Source of the DNA: a gamma proteobacterium endosymbiont of Lamellibrachia anaximandri
GTDB taxonomy: Bacteria > Pseudomonadota > Gammaproteobacteria > Chromatiales > Chromatiaceae
Length of the DNA: 64,000 nt
Direction: 5' to 3'
Assembly (NCBI GenBank): GCA_016756855.1
Contig: JAESPD010000001.1
Location: forward strand, 124,001-188,000
In this document: positions 63,979 to 64,000 of the stretch, in pieces
Layout of the letters: every line of letters begins with the position of its first letter
Position numbering within the stretch: position 1 is the first letter of the stretch
Position numbers and translations under genes: made by a program
Notes under the pieces: model-generated
Databases searched by the model: none
Told to the model about the DNA's origin: nothing
What the model saw: only the letters and a program-made list of their open reading frames with translations

Positions 63979-64000
63979 GGGTTATATAGCTATCTCCATT

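Overview
The window reads as chromosomal DNA of a gammaproteobacterium. Supporting signs are: a ubiE-ubiJ-ubiB ubiquinone operon; hslV-hslU-xerC; a DUF484-dapF-lptM-class I adenylate cyclase block; argH-algZ-algR-hemC-hemD-hemX-hemY in the order known from Pseudomonas; MurJ/Wzx, Wzy and WaaL-like envelope genes; and many REP-like palindromes. Haem proteins and a sulfatase would fit a marine or sulfur-oxidising Chromatiales-type lineage (Sedimenticola or Thiodiazotropha-like), but that placement is inference. No tRNA, rRNA, CRISPR array, complete IS element or prophage was seen.

Layout. 1-0.93 kb: end of a divergent polysaccharide deacetylase gene and a DJ-1/YajL gene. 1.1-24.3 kb: a large surface-polysaccharide locus. 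It has a WbpM-type 4,6-dehydratase, a WaaL-like ligase, glycosyltransferases, three DegT-family sugar aminotransferases (one WecE-like, one WbpE-like), a PglC-like phosphosugar transferase, an AglD-type membrane protein and a four-gene acylation module (LpxD-like acyltransferase, unknown 184-aa protein, FabH-like synthase, acyl carrier protein). Facing it is a long minus-strand operon with a MurJ/Wzx-like flippase, methyltransferases, GT2 and GT-C enzymes, a UDP-sulfoquinovose-synthase-family enzyme, a Wzy-like membrane protein and a small Wzz-shaped protein. 24.3-36.9 kb: housekeeping genes (ubiB, ubiJ, ubiE, DUF971, hslU, hslV, xerC, DUF484, dapF, lptM, cyaA, PAS/GGDEF, MazG-like).

36.9-45.9 kb is an accessory island set between two blocks that are normally near each other. 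It carries an octahaem cytochrome with a TPR tail, an AraC regulator, OmpA-like and beta-barrel proteins, a secreted sulfatase with its formylglycine cysteine motif, small envelope proteins, a decayed second sulfatase fragment and a possible M48 peptidase fragment. 45.9-54.3 kb: argH, algZR, a dihaem lipoprotein and hemCDXY. 54.5-64 kb: DUF1456, dbpA, conserved unknowns, a membrane-anchored FeeM/LuxI-like protein, a 2Fe-2S flavoreductase, an SDR protein, a peptidoglycan-binding protein whose leader contains a strong terminator, an orphan ParA bracketed by related inverted-repeat elements, and ubiD.

How they fit together. The polysaccharide genes would make NDP-amino sugars (dehydratase plus aminotransferases), N-acylate one of them with a dedicated ACP-bound acyl group, load the first sugar on undecaprenyl phosphate, extend, flip, polymerise and ligate it. 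The best candidates for something new are the ACP-based amino-sugar acylation module with its unrecognised 184-aa member, the SQD1-family enzyme coupled to a miniature Wzz/Wzy-like pair, the attenuator-like leader at 60.69-60.75 kb, and the AraC-sulfatase island with a shared candidate operator.
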